Shown here: one piece after another, positions 11,663-19,992 of the stretch | How the letters are laid out: each line of letters starts with the position of its first letter | Numbering within the stretch: the stretch's first letter is position 1 | Source of the DNA: Oceanococcus sp. | GTDB lineage: Bacteria > Pseudomonadota > Gammaproteobacteria > Nevskiales > Oceanococcaceae | Assembly: GCA_030147945.1 (NCBI GenBank) | Contig: JASBUL010000120.1 | Coordinates: forward strand, 1-32,239 | DNA: 32,239 bases | Direction of reading: 5' to 3' | The notes under the pieces: generated by a model | Told to the model about the DNA's origin: nothing | What the model saw: the letters and a program-made list of their open reading frames with translations, nothing else | The model's database searches: none | Position numbers and translations under genes: made by a program

Positions 11663-12970
11663 ATGTACGCAGTGATCGGCGCGGGCCCCATGGGTTTGAG
11701 CATGGCTCGCAATCTGGCCAAATACGGACTGGATTTCGTGGGGTTCGAAATACATGCGGACGTGGGCGGCCTGTGGGATATCGACAGCCCGACCAGCACC
11801 ATGTACGCCTCGGCCCATCTGATCTCATCCAAGCGCATGACCGAGTTCGCGGAATTTCCCATGGACGAGGATGTGGCCACCTATCCGCATCATTCACAGA
11901 TGCGAAACTACTTCCAGAAGTATGCACAAGCCTTTGGCTTGTATGACAAATACGAATTCGAAACCGAAGTGGTTTCGGTGGTGCGACAGGGCCAGGGCTG
12001 GTTGCTCACCAGCCGCCACCAGGGGGTCGAAACACAGCGGCAGTTCGACGCTGTATTCCTGTGCAACGGCACTCTGCACAAGCCCAATCGCCCGACGCTG
12101 CCCGGCACATTCAGTGGCGAGATCATGCATTCGGCGGAATACAAACAGGCCGACAGTTTCCGCGACAAACGCGTGCTGATGGTCGGCTGTGGTAACTCCG
12201 GGGCGGATATCACGGTCGATGCGGTGCACGCCGCACGTTCGGTCGATCTGTCGGTGCGACGCGGATACTACTTCCTGCCCAAATTCCTCATGGGCAAGCC
12301 GATCGACACCTTTGGCGGCCTGATCAAGCTGCCGCGCCGGGCCAAGCAGATGCTCGATGCGGCGCTGATTCGCGCGGCGGTTGGCAAGCCGTCGGATTAC
12401 GGTCTGCCGGACCCGGATTACCGCTTGTACGAATCCCATCCAGTCATGAACACCCTGCTGCTGCATCACATCGGTCATGGTGATGTGCGCGTGCGTGGCG
12501 ACATCGCCCAATGTGAGGGTCAGCGCGTCACCTTCAAAAATGGCGAGCAGGGCGAGTACGATCTGATCGTACTGGCCACCGGCTATGACCTGGATTACCC
12601 GTTTATCGATCCGGTCGAGATCAACTGGCAGGGTGCGGCGCCACAGCTGTATCTGAACGCCTTCCATCCGCAGGCCGATGACGTGTTCGTCATGGGCATG
12701 GTTGAAGCCTCCGGGTTGGGCTGGGAAGGGCGCAACAAGCAGGCTGAACTGGCCGCCCTGTATCTGCGTCAGCTGCGTGATGGCGCGGCCTCAGCGCAGC
12801 GTTTCAAACAGCTCAAGCAGCAGCGCTGCGGCCAACGGCTCGACGGCGGCTATGCGTATCTTCAGCTTGATCGCATGGCCTACTACGTCAACAAGCAGGA
12901 GTACCTGGATGCGCTGAACGGGCACATCGCCGAGCTCAAAGCTGACCTTGCCAACGCGGTGGCGGCATGA
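11663..12970 (+). CDS. FMO-like FAD/NADPH-dependent monooxygenase
   Basis: The 435-residue protein has the FAD Rossmann motif GAGPMG (residues 6-11), an FMO identifying sequence FSGEIMHSAEY (150-160) fitting FxGxxxHxxxY, and the NADPH motif VGCGNSGAD (174-182). ATGYDLDYP lies near 305. The family N- or S-oxygenates, or performs Baeyer-Villiger oxidation. The Tyr in place of the Trp of the classical BVMO fingerprint points to an FMO-type active site. ATG 11663 follows GGTGGAG at good spacing; the frame's upstream extension lacks family sequence. The stop overlaps the next gene by four bases. It heads a five-gene operon divergent from the AraC regulator. Confidence 0.93.
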   Translation: MYAVIGAGPMGLSMARNLAKYGLDFVGFEIHADVGGLWDIDSPTSTMYASAHLISSKRMTEFAEFPMDEDVATYPHHSQMRNYFQKYAQAFGLYDKYEFETEVVSVVRQGQGWLLTSRHQGVETQRQFDAVFLCNGTLHKPNRPTLPGTFSGEIMHSAEYKQADSFRDKRVLMVGCGNSGADITVDAVHAARSVDLSVRRGYYFLPKFLMGKPIDTFGGLIKLPRRAKQMLDAALIRAAVGKPSDYGLPDPDYRLYESHPVMNTLLLHHIGHGDVRVRGDIAQCEGQRVTFKNGEQGEYDLIVLATGYDLDYPFIDPVEINWQGAAPQLYLNAFHPQADDVFVMGMVEASGLGWEGRNKQAELAALYLRQLRDGAASAQRFKQLKQQRCGQRLDGGYAYLQLDRMAYYVNKQEYLDALNGHIAELKADLANAVAA

Positions 12971-13914
12971 GCGATGCGCAGGCCCGGGTGCTCATCACGG
13001 GCGCCGGCGGTTACATCGGGCGCCAGCTGGGGCAGCGATTGGCACAGACCGGATATGTGCTCGGTATTGATCTGCGCGCCAGTGATGAGGCCGGGTTTCC
13101 CATACTGGCGCTGGATATCCGTGATCCCGCTCTGGCCGAGTTGATGGCACGCGAGCAGATCACCCATGTGGTGCATCTGGCCGCAGTGCTCGAAGACAGC
13201 GGTGACCGGGCCCGCGATTACGATATCGATGTCAACGGCACGCACAACGTGCTGGACGCCTGCGTGGCGGCCGGGGTGCAGCATGTCTGCGTCAGCAGTT
13301 CCGGCGCCGCCTACGGCTATCACGCGGACAACCCAGCCTGGTTAAGCGAAACCGATACGCTGCGAGGCAACCCTGAATTTGCCTATTCCGATCACAAGCG
13401 ACAGGTCGAGGAGTTGCTTGAAGCGTACCGGGCGCAACAGCCACAGCTGCGACAGCTGATTTTGCGCGTGGGCACGGTGTTGGGCGCCAACACCAACAAT
13501 TTGATTACCGCATTGTTCGCGCGCAAGCGCCAGATCGCGGTGCGCGGCAGCGCGTCGCCGTTTGTCGCCATCTGGGATCAGGACTTGCTGGGCATTATTG
13601 AGCAGGGCGTGCGCAGTTCGTGCAGCGGCATATTCAACGTCGCTGGCGACGGCGCTCTGAGCATGCGGGAGATTGCGGACTTGCTGGGCAAGCCTCTGCT
13701 CAATCTGCCGGCGCCGCTGCTCAAAACCGTGCTGGCGCTGGGCAAGCTGAGCGGGCTAGGGCGCTACGGCCCGGCGCAGGTCAATTTCCTGCGGTACCGC
13801 CCGGTGCTCGACAACACGCGCCTGAAAGGCGAGTTCGGCTACACGCCACAAAAAACATCACGCGAGGTGTTCGAATACTTCATTGAACATGCGCGCCAAC
13901 GGGGAGTGCTATGA
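12967..13914 (+). CDS. Extended SDR: NAD-dependent epimerase/dehydratase or 3-beta-HSD-like
   Basis: The 315-residue extended short-chain dehydrogenase has the cofactor motif TGAGGYIG (11-18), an acidic residue after strand 2 (GIDLR) favouring NAD, and Ser111/112 with Tyr140-x3-Lys144 (YSDHK) as catalytic set. The C-terminal half includes VAGDGALSMREIADLLG, typical of NAD(P)-binding epimerases acting on lipid-like or sugar substrates. Its context between a monooxygenase and a classical SDR suggests oxidation of a hydroxyl or carbonyl on the same substrate rather than nucleotide-sugar metabolism. Both ends overlap neighbours by four bases (ATGA). Confidence 0.9.
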   Translation: MSDAQARVLITGAGGYIGRQLGQRLAQTGYVLGIDLRASDEAGFPILALDIRDPALAELMAREQITHVVHLAAVLEDSGDRARDYDIDVNGTHNVLDACVAAGVQHVCVSSSGAAYGYHADNPAWLSETDTLRGNPEFAYSDHKRQVEELLEAYRAQQPQLRQLILRVGTVLGANTNNLITALFARKRQIAVRGSASPFVAIWDQDLLGIIEQGVRSSCSGIFNVAGDGALSMREIADLLGKPLLNLPAPLLKTVLALGKLSGLGRYGPAQVNFLRYRPVLDNTRLKGEFGYTPQKTSREVFEYFIEHARQRGVL

Positions 13915-14699
13915 GCGTCTACATCATCACCGGCGCGGCCAGTGGGCTGGGTTGGGAGCTGGCCCAGCGGGTTTTCGCCCAGGGACATGAGCTGGTCATG
14001 ACCGATATGAATGAACAGCTTCTGGCTCAGCGTGGAGATGAACTGAACGATGCGCAGCGTGTGGTTTGCGTGGCCGGTGACATCACCGACGACACGCTGC
14101 AACAGACGCTGCTGGCCCAGACCCAGACGAGCTTCGGACGCCTGGACGTGTTGATCAACAACGCCGGCATTACGCATCGCTCGCGCGTGGCCGACACCGA
14201 CCCGGCGGTGTTTGCCAAAGTCATGGCCGTGGATTGGCAGGCACCGGTCAAGCTGTGCTGCCAGGCCTTGCCGTTGTTGCGCGCCAGCCGCGGGCAGATC
14301 ATCAACATCGGGTCCATGGCCGGCTGGATGCCGGTGCCGGGACGGGCGGCCTACTGCGCGGCCAAGAGCGCGCTTGCGCAGTTTTTCGAAGTGCTGCGTA
14401 TTGAAGTCGAAGACCAGGGCATTCGAGTGCTCAATGTGTACCCGTCGTTTCTCGACACGCCGATCGAGCACAACGCGCTGGGCGCGGATGGCCAACCCGC
14501 CAAACATGCACGCTCCACCGTCGGGGTGATGCGCGATGCCGGCTGGATGGCCGAGCGTATTCTGGATGCCCAGGCGCGCGGCAAAGCCTGGATATTCGGT
14601 GACCGCCTGTCGTGGTTCGGCAGTGTGCTGTGGCGTGTCTGGCCCGCGCGCTACTTGCGTATCGTGCGCAAGCGTTTCGCCGTGGAATTGAGCGCGTGA
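13911..14699 (+). CDS. Classical short-chain dehydrogenase/reductase
   Basis: A 262-residue classical SDR with TGAASGLG (7-14), NNAG (83-86), and catalytic Ser135, Tyr148, Lys152 (YCAAK). Strand 2 ends in TDMN, favouring NAD(H). A basic, tryptophan-containing C-terminal segment of about 40 residues (FGDRLSWFGSVLWRVWPARY) could bind membrane or a long-chain substrate. This recalls SadH-like SDRs next to FMO-type monooxygenases. The start overlaps the upstream stop and the stop overlaps the GTG of the permease gene, so translation of the operon appears coupled throughout. Confidence 0.92.
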   Translation: MSVYIITGAASGLGWELAQRVFAQGHELVMTDMNEQLLAQRGDELNDAQRVVCVAGDITDDTLQQTLLAQTQTSFGRLDVLINNAGITHRSRVADTDPAVFAKVMAVDWQAPVKLCCQALPLLRASRGQIINIGSMAGWMPVPGRAAYCAAKSALAQFFEVLRIEVEDQGIRVLNVYPSFLDTPIEHNALGADGQPAKHARSTVGVMRDAGWMAERILDAQARGKAWIFGDRLSWFGSVLWRVWPARYLRIVRKRFAVELSA

Positions 14700-15448
14700 G
14701 TCTGGCCTATATCGTCCTCGGCGTTTTTATCCTGTTCGCCTATACCGCCGAAGCCATGACCGGTTTTGGCAGCATCGTGATCGCCATATCACTGGGTGCA
14801 TTGCTGTTTCCGATTGAATGGCTGCAAGCAGTGCTGGTGCCGCTGAACATCTGCATGACCGGCTTTCTGGCCTGGCGTCACCGCCGCCACATCGACGGGC
14901 GATTGCTACTGCGCCTGATCATGCCCTTCATGCTGGTGGGTACGTTGGCCGGATTCTGGCTGCAGCCGTATCTGGGAGGTGATGGCCTGAAACTCGCATT
15001 CGCGGTGTTGATCCTGTGGTTTTCGGGCCGCGAGCTGTGGCGTCTGCGGGGCAACACGGCGATCAGGGTCAAACCGATGTGGTGGAGTCGCTGCGTTATC
15101 ACGCTGGCCGGCATCACCCACGGCCTGTTTGCCTCGGGCGGTCCACTGCTGGTCTATGGGCTGGCTGCCACCGCACTGGACAAGGCCCGTTTTCGCGCAA
15201 CGCTGATCGTGGTGTGGTTTTCGCTGAACAGCCTGCTCACCGTGCTGCTGCTGGTGCAGGGGCGTATTCAGCAGTCCTGGTGGGCGCTGGCCGCCTATTT
15301 GCCACTGATTCCCTTGGGAATCTGGCTGGGTGAGCGTTTTCATCACCAGGTTGATGAAGCGCGCTTTCGTGTGTGGATTTACCGCATCCTGGCGCTGGCC
15401 GGTTGTGGTCTGATGCTGGCCTCCGTGCGGCGCTTGTGGATGGGCTGA
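14696..15448 (+). CDS. TauE/SafE-family membrane permease (putative exporter)
   Basis: The 250-residue protein has about eight hydrophobic segments and TauE/SafE features: an N-terminal TAEAMTGFGSIVIAISLGAL repeat and a second GITHGLFASGGPLLVYGLA repeat halfway along. The family moves sulfite, sulfoacetate or other small anions, usually outward. GTG 14696 overlaps the SDR stop; the frame's upstream extension merely lies inside the SDR. Placement in an oxidoreductase operon suggests export of a pathway anion, or of sulfite if the substrate carries sulfur; the substrate is not visible. Confidence 0.88.
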   Translation: MSLAYIVLGVFILFAYTAEAMTGFGSIVIAISLGALLFPIEWLQAVLVPLNICMTGFLAWRHRRHIDGRLLLRLIMPFMLVGTLAGFWLQPYLGGDGLKLAFAVLILWFSGRELWRLRGNTAIRVKPMWWSRCVITLAGITHGLFASGGPLLVYGLAATALDKARFRATLIVVWFSLNSLLTVLLLVQGRIQQSWWALAAYLPLIPLGIWLGERFHHQVDEARFRVWIYRILALAGCGLMLASVRRLWMG

Positions 15449-15465
15449 TCCGCTATCATCGGCGG

Positions 15466-16896
15466 ATGACCAATAACACTTTCAATGTCGTCTGTGACGA
15501 CGCTTTGGGCCGGGACGATGCCACCGCGCTGGCCGCGCGTGTGGCCGCGGGTGAGATCAGTGCGCTGGAACTGGTGGATGCGGCCATCGCGCGCCTGCAA
15601 AAAGCCCAGCCTGTGGTGCATGGCCTGGCCGAGCCGGCCTACGAGCTGGCCCGTGCACAGGCCCGGCAAAGTTCTGCCACGGACGCCGCTCTGGCGTTTG
15701 CGGGTGTGCCTTCACTGATCAAGGACAATCTCGATCTGACCGGGCTGCCAACCCGTCACGGCAGCCGCGCGGTGCCGCCCGCCAAAGCCGCCAGTGATTC
15801 GGAATTCTGTCGTCAGTTCAAGGCGCTGGGCCTGATCCCTCTGGGCAAGTCCAAGCTGCCGGAATTCGGCCTCACCGCAACCACCGAGTATTCGCAAGGC
15901 GAGGCGGTTCACAACCCCTGGCATTTGGGGCACTCAACCGGTGGCTCATCCGGCGGTTCGGCTGCGCTGGTCGCCGCCGGTGTGGTGCCGATTGCACACG
16001 CCAACGACGGCGGCGGATCGATCCGCATTCCGGCCTCCTGCTGCGGTCTGGTCGGCATGAAGCCCTCCCGCGGGCGGCTGGTCGACAACCCGATGGCCAA
16101 GCGTCTGCCGGTCAATATCGTGGCCGATGGGGTGGTTAGCCGCAGTGTGCGTGATACGGCCGGTTTTCTGGCGGCCATGGAAACGCAACACCGCAATCCG
16201 GCCCTGCCCGCGATCGGGCGGGTTGAAGGTCCGGGCAAGGAACGTTTGCGCATCGGTATCGTCACCGAGCTGCCCGATGGCGGCATGGCTGACGATGAAT
16301 GCGTAGCGGCGGTCCAGCAGGCCGCACGTCTGTGCGAAAGCCTGGGCCACAGTGTCGAGCCGATGGCATCGCCATTGACCCAGCAACGCGCCGACGATTT
16401 TCTGCTGTACTGGGCGATGCTGGCGGCCGGCGTGGCCTGGGCCGGGGGCATGACCGTGGCTCGTGGGCTCGACGGCGATCAACTGGAACCTTTGACCTGG
16501 CAGCTGGCCGGCCATTTCCGGCGCAATATGCACCGCATGCCCGGCGCGCTTTGGCGACTGAAACGTGGCCCGCAGTTGCATGAGCGCCTGACCCGCGGTT
16601 TTGACGTGATGCTCACGCCCACGCTGGGCCATCCGCCGCCTGAACTGGGCTGGCTCAAGCCGGACATCGAATTTGATGACGCCTGGCAGCGTTTGCGTGC
16701 GTTCGCCGCTTTCACCCCCTCGGACAACGTGTGCGGCACACCCGCCATCACGCTGCCCTTAGGCGCCAGTGCCAGTGGTTTGCCAATCGGTGTGCATTTC
16801 TCGGCCGGTCCAGGCCAGGAGCGGCGCTTGCTGGAGCTGGCCTTCGCGCTGGAAGAGGCCGCGCCATGGCCGCAGTTTGCGCCGAGCCGGGCCTAA
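15466..16896 (+). CDS. Amidase signature family hydrolase
   Basis: The 476-residue enzyme has the Ser-cisSer-Lys triad at fatty-acid-amide-hydrolase spacing: Lys86 (SLIKDN), Ser161 in STGGSSGGS and Ser185 in GGGSIRIPA. It hydrolyses a carboxamide or ester; whether the substrate is a simple amide, nitrile-derived amide or N-acyl amine cannot be told. It is not GatA: no gatB or gatC is near, and the middle is shorter. It begins 17 bp after the permease and ends the operon, with its stop one base from the convergent SDR stop. An amidase here could release the product of an N-containing or acylated substrate. Confidence 0.92.
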   Translation: MTNNTFNVVCDDALGRDDATALAARVAAGEISALELVDAAIARLQKAQPVVHGLAEPAYELARAQARQSSATDAALAFAGVPSLIKDNLDLTGLPTRHGSRAVPPAKAASDSEFCRQFKALGLIPLGKSKLPEFGLTATTEYSQGEAVHNPWHLGHSTGGSSGGSAALVAAGVVPIAHANDGGGSIRIPASCCGLVGMKPSRGRLVDNPMAKRLPVNIVADGVVSRSVRDTAGFLAAMETQHRNPALPAIGRVEGPGKERLRIGIVTELPDGGMADDECVAAVQQAARLCESLGHSVEPMASPLTQQRADDFLLYWAMLAAGVAWAGGMTVARGLDGDQLEPLTWQLAGHFRRNMHRMPGALWRLKRGPQLHERLTRGFDVMLTPTLGHPPPELGWLKPDIEFDDAWQRLRAFAAFTPSDNVCGTPAITLPLGASASGLPIGVHFSAGPGQERRLLELAFALEEAAPWPQFAPSRA

Positions 16897-16897
16897 G

Positions 16898-17812
16898 CTA
16901 AGCCCAGCGATAGCTCAGCCCGGTTTGCGCTTCGGCAATCCGCCACCACTGGGCTGCGTCATGTCGCGCCAGGGTTCGGCGGTGAGGTTTGACCTCCACC
17001 GCCGGGCCGCGAAACTGGCGCAATCCGGCGGGCCCGTAGAACCCACCGGGTGACGGCTGCGCCGTGCTTGCGGCCAGAATGATGGGCTGTGCACCGGCTC
17101 GCGCATCCTGCCCCAGATAACGCATGGCGAAATGCATGGCAGCCTGAGCCAGACGGCCGCGCCAGTTGCGGCTGGGATGCTGCTCCCAGTTGCTGCCTAT
17201 GGGTGTGCGGGCGATGCCGGGGTGGGCAGCAACACTGATCACAGTCGCACCGACCGCCTGCGACTGGGCCTGCAGCTCACGAGCGAACAGCAGACCGGCC
17301 AGCTTGGAACGTGCGTAGGCCCGGGTGGCGTCATAATCCCTGAGCCCTTTGGGATCCTCGGTATCCAGCACCGCGCCGGCATGGGCGATGCTCGACAAGG
17401 TCACCACACGTGCGGCCGGCGCCGCCAGCAACAGCGGCAGCAGCTGTGCGGTAAGCGCAAAATGGCCATAAAAACTGATGCCCAGGGCCAGTTCGAAACC
17501 ATCATGCGTGGTGGTCCTGACATGCGGCGGCAGCAAGCCGGCGTTGTTGATCAGGATGTCCAGCTGGTGGAGTCGGCCAAGCAGCGTCTCGGCGGCCTTG
17601 GTCACGGCCGTCAGATCGGCCAGATCGAGCGCGACAAATTCGGCGCTTAGACCTTGGCCCGCCAGATCGTGGGCCACGGCCACGCCAGACTCGCGATTGC
17701 GGTCAGCGATATACACCCGAGCGCCGCGCTGGGCCAGCTCGATGGCGGTCTCCCGCCCGAGGCCGCTGGCGGCGCCGGTGATCAACGCGGTTTTTCCGGC
17801 CAGCCGTGTCAT
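16898..17812 (-). CDS. Retinol-dehydrogenase-like SDR (downstream copy)
   Basis: The 304-residue SDR has TGAASGLG (12-19), NNAG (89-92) and Ser140/141, Tyr166, Lys170 (YARSK). It has the long C-terminal region ending in FYGPAGLRQFRGPAVEV that marks the retinol-dehydrogenase/WW-domain-oxidoreductase-like group. ATG 17812 overlaps the upstream stop (ATGA) and begins exactly at family sequence; the frame runs further upstream but inside the neighbour. It is related to the SDR at 19002-19931, with the reductase between them, so the two may be an old duplication acting on related substrates. Confidence 0.9.
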   Translation of the reverse strand: MTRLAGKTALITGAASGLGRETAIELAQRGARVYIADRNRESGVAVAHDLAGQGLSAEFVALDLADLTAVTKAAETLLGRLHQLDILINNAGLLPPHVRTTTHDGFELALGISFYGHFALTAQLLPLLLAAPAARVVTLSSIAHAGAVLDTEDPKGLRDYDATRAYARSKLAGLLFARELQAQSQAVGATVISVAAHPGIARTPIGSNWEQHPSRNWRGRLAQAAMHFAMRYLGQDARAGAQPIILAASTAQPSPGGFYGPAGLRQFRGPAVEVKPHRRTLARHDAAQWWRIAEAQTGLSYRWA

Positions 17813-19005
17813 GCGTGAGAGAAGCCTGCTGGCACGGGCTGATCGGTCAGTGCGCAATGGGTGCCACGTGCGCTGTACATGCTGGCCACGCACAGATTGC
17901 AGGCGGTGCATCCGGAGGCGGCCTGCTCACCGGCGGCCCAGCGCCTGGGCAGATCGGAATCATGGATCAGCACGCGCCCCAGAGCGATGCTGTCGAAGCC
18001 CTCCGCAAGCACCTGGGTCACGTCGTCAGGTGAGGTCACACCGCCGACATAGGCCAGCGGTATGTCCACCGCCGCGCGAATACGACTTGACCACGGCATC
18101 AGATACAGCGGCTGAAACGGCTTGCGCGGCTGGCGCAAAGCCATCAGCGCCGCAATCGGGCGAAACAGGCCTTTGGCGGCGGCCGTCATCGAGGCCACCG
18201 GTAAACGATTGCCAAAAATGGTCCACGGTGCTTCCACATTCATGCCCGCGGAGAGTACGAGCTGATGCGCTCCGGCCTGTTCCAGCTCGCGACAGATCTG
18301 GATCATGTCTTCGATGCTGTTGCCGCGCCGGTGGCCTTCGACCACGCTGAGCTTGCACAACACGGCGAGGTCGTTGCCGACCGCATCCAGCACCGCTTCC
18401 AGCACCCGCCGCGGCAAGCGCGCACGTGCACGCGCATCGGGCTCGTGATTGTACAAGGGGGAGAGAAACTGGCTGAGCAGATAGCCGTGCCCCATGTGGA
18501 TCTCCAGCGCATCAAAGCCGGCTTCACGGGCGAGCCGGGCGGCGTTGACGAACTGCGCGGTGAGATGTTCAAGATCGGCTGCGGTGGCGGCGCGCTTGAA
18601 CCAGCGTCCAATCATCATGCCGGGCGGATTCAAACCGCCCCGCGCGCTCAGCGGATAGCGGCGTTCCTCCAGCTGTGGCAGGAAGCAGAACGCGCCGCCA
18701 TGGGTAATCTGGGCGCAGGCCGCGGCCCCTTCGGCATGCACCGCGTCGGTCAATGCGCGCAGCCGGGGCAAGGTCTGCGCATCCAGGCACACCTGATCTT
18801 CAAAAGTGCGCCCATCACGGCTGACTGCACAGTAGGCCAGGGTGGTCATGCCCACACCACCGGCGGCCATGCGCCGGTGAAACTCGATCAACCGGTCGGT
18901 AACCCGGGCGCCGTCAGCCATGCCTTCATTGGTTGCTGATTTGATCAGTCGGTTGCGCAGCGACAGCGGGCCGAGTCGCCACGGTGCATAGGCCGCCGCG
19001 CTCAC
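17809..19005 (-). CDS. Old-Yellow-Enzyme-family NADH:flavin oxidoreductase with C-terminal Cys cluster
   Basis: The 398-residue TIM-barrel FMN enzyme has SATNEGMADG near residue 25, QITHGG (99-104) and IHMGHGYLLSQFLSP (169-183) with the two active-site His (170, 173). The C-terminus carries C366-x2-C369-x2-C372-x11-C384, close to the 4Fe-4S ligand pattern of trimethylamine dehydrogenase and 2,4-dienoyl-CoA reductase. The additional FAD/NAD domains of those enzymes are missing. It likely reduces an activated C=C bond or demethylates. GTG 19005 is chosen because it overlaps the upstream stop (GTGA) and matches the family start. Confidence 0.92.
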   Translation of the reverse strand: MSAAAYAPWRLGPLSLRNRLIKSATNEGMADGARVTDRLIEFHRRMAAGGVGMTTLAYCAVSRDGRTFEDQVCLDAQTLPRLRALTDAVHAEGAAACAQITHGGAFCFLPQLEERRYPLSARGGLNPPGMMIGRWFKRAATAADLEHLTAQFVNAARLAREAGFDALEIHMGHGYLLSQFLSPLYNHEPDARARARLPRRVLEAVLDAVGNDLAVLCKLSVVEGHRRGNSIEDMIQICRELEQAGAHQLVLSAGMNVEAPWTIFGNRLPVASMTAAAKGLFRPIAALMALRQPRKPFQPLYLMPWSSRIRAAVDIPLAYVGGVTSPDDVTQVLAEGFDSIALGRVLIHDSDLPRRWAAGEQAASGCTACNLCVASMYSARGTHCALTDQPVPAGFSHA

Positions 19006-19931
19006 AACCAGTTGACGCCCGTCATGCTGGCGGAGGCCTGCCACAGTCCAGCTGCCAGCTGCTCATCCATCGCCAGCCCCCGCGGTGCCGCGTGGTCGGG
19101 ATAGCCCCAGAATTCCAACGGTCCTTTCGGGCCGTAATATTCACCCCCCTTCACGTCAGCCGCGCTGGCCGCATACAAGGTGGGCAAAGCCCCTTTGGCA
19201 GCCGACTGAGCCATGAAAGCGCCAACCCAGGACATTGCGTTCCAGATGCGCCGGGCCAGCGAGATCTGCGCCTCGCGGGCGTAAAACACGTTGGTGGCGG
19301 CATAACCCGGATGGGCGGCCACGCTGATCGTATCCACACCGCTGCGGCGCAAACGCCGTTCGAGTTCCAGCGCGAACAGCAGATTGGCCAGTTTTGACTG
19401 CGCGTAGGCGCCGGGCATCGAATAGGCGCGGCGTTGCCAGTTCAGGTCGTCCAGCGGCAACTGGCCGCTTTTGTGCGCCACGCTGGCCACACTTACGATT
19501 CGCGCGCCCGGGGTCTGTGAGATCAGCTCGAACAGCTGCCCGGTCAGGGCGAAATGGCCGAGGTGATTGGTCCCGAACAAGGTTTCGAAGCCGTCCACCG
19601 TTTGACTCAGCGGCAAGCCCATGACCCCGGCGTTGTTGATCAGCAGATCGAGCTGGCTGTAGCGCTCGACAACTTGCTGCGCGGCCTGGCGTACGCTGTC
19701 CAGGCTGGCCAGATCAAGCTGCAGGCTGTCGAGCTCAGCCTGCGGGCAGGTGTTGTGGATCGTTGTAGCGGCCTGCTGCGCCTTGTCAGGACTGCGGCAG
19801 GCCAGAATGACGCGAGCGCCGGCCTCGGCCAGCCCGAGAGCCGTTTCCAGCCCCAGTCCGCTGTTGGCGCCAGTGACCAGCGCCGTTTTTCCCTGCAGCG
19901 ACGGCATGTCGCGTTTTGTCCATTTGCCCAT
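19002..19931 (-). CDS. Retinol-dehydrogenase-like SDR (upstream copy)
   Basis: The 309-residue SDR has TGANSGLG (20-27), ACRS after strand 2 suggesting NADP(H), NNAG (99-102) and Ser150, Tyr176, Lys180 (YAQSK). It ends with the GGEYYGPKGPLEFWGYP region typical of this group. It is the first gene of a coupled SDR-reductase-SDR set. A 61-bp gap separates it from fghA upstream, without a visible terminator, so read-through from the formaldehyde genes is possible. Start at ATG 19931; Met9 is a possible alternative. Confidence 0.92.
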   Translation of the reverse strand: MGKWTKRDMPSLQGKTALVTGANSGLGLETALGLAEAGARVILACRSPDKAQQAATTIHNTCPQAELDSLQLDLASLDSVRQAAQQVVERYSQLDLLINNAGVMGLPLSQTVDGFETLFGTNHLGHFALTGQLFELISQTPGARIVSVASVAHKSGQLPLDDLNWQRRAYSMPGAYAQSKLANLLFALELERRLRRSGVDTISVAAHPGYAATNVFYAREAQISLARRIWNAMSWVGAFMAQSAAKGALPTLYAASAADVKGGEYYGPKGPLEFWGYPDHAAPRGLAMDEQLAAGLWQASASMTGVNWL

Positions 19932-19992
19932 CGTGCGTCGTATCCCCTGAATCTGTGCTCATTGTGGGCTGCGGCGCGGACATGCAAATCGT

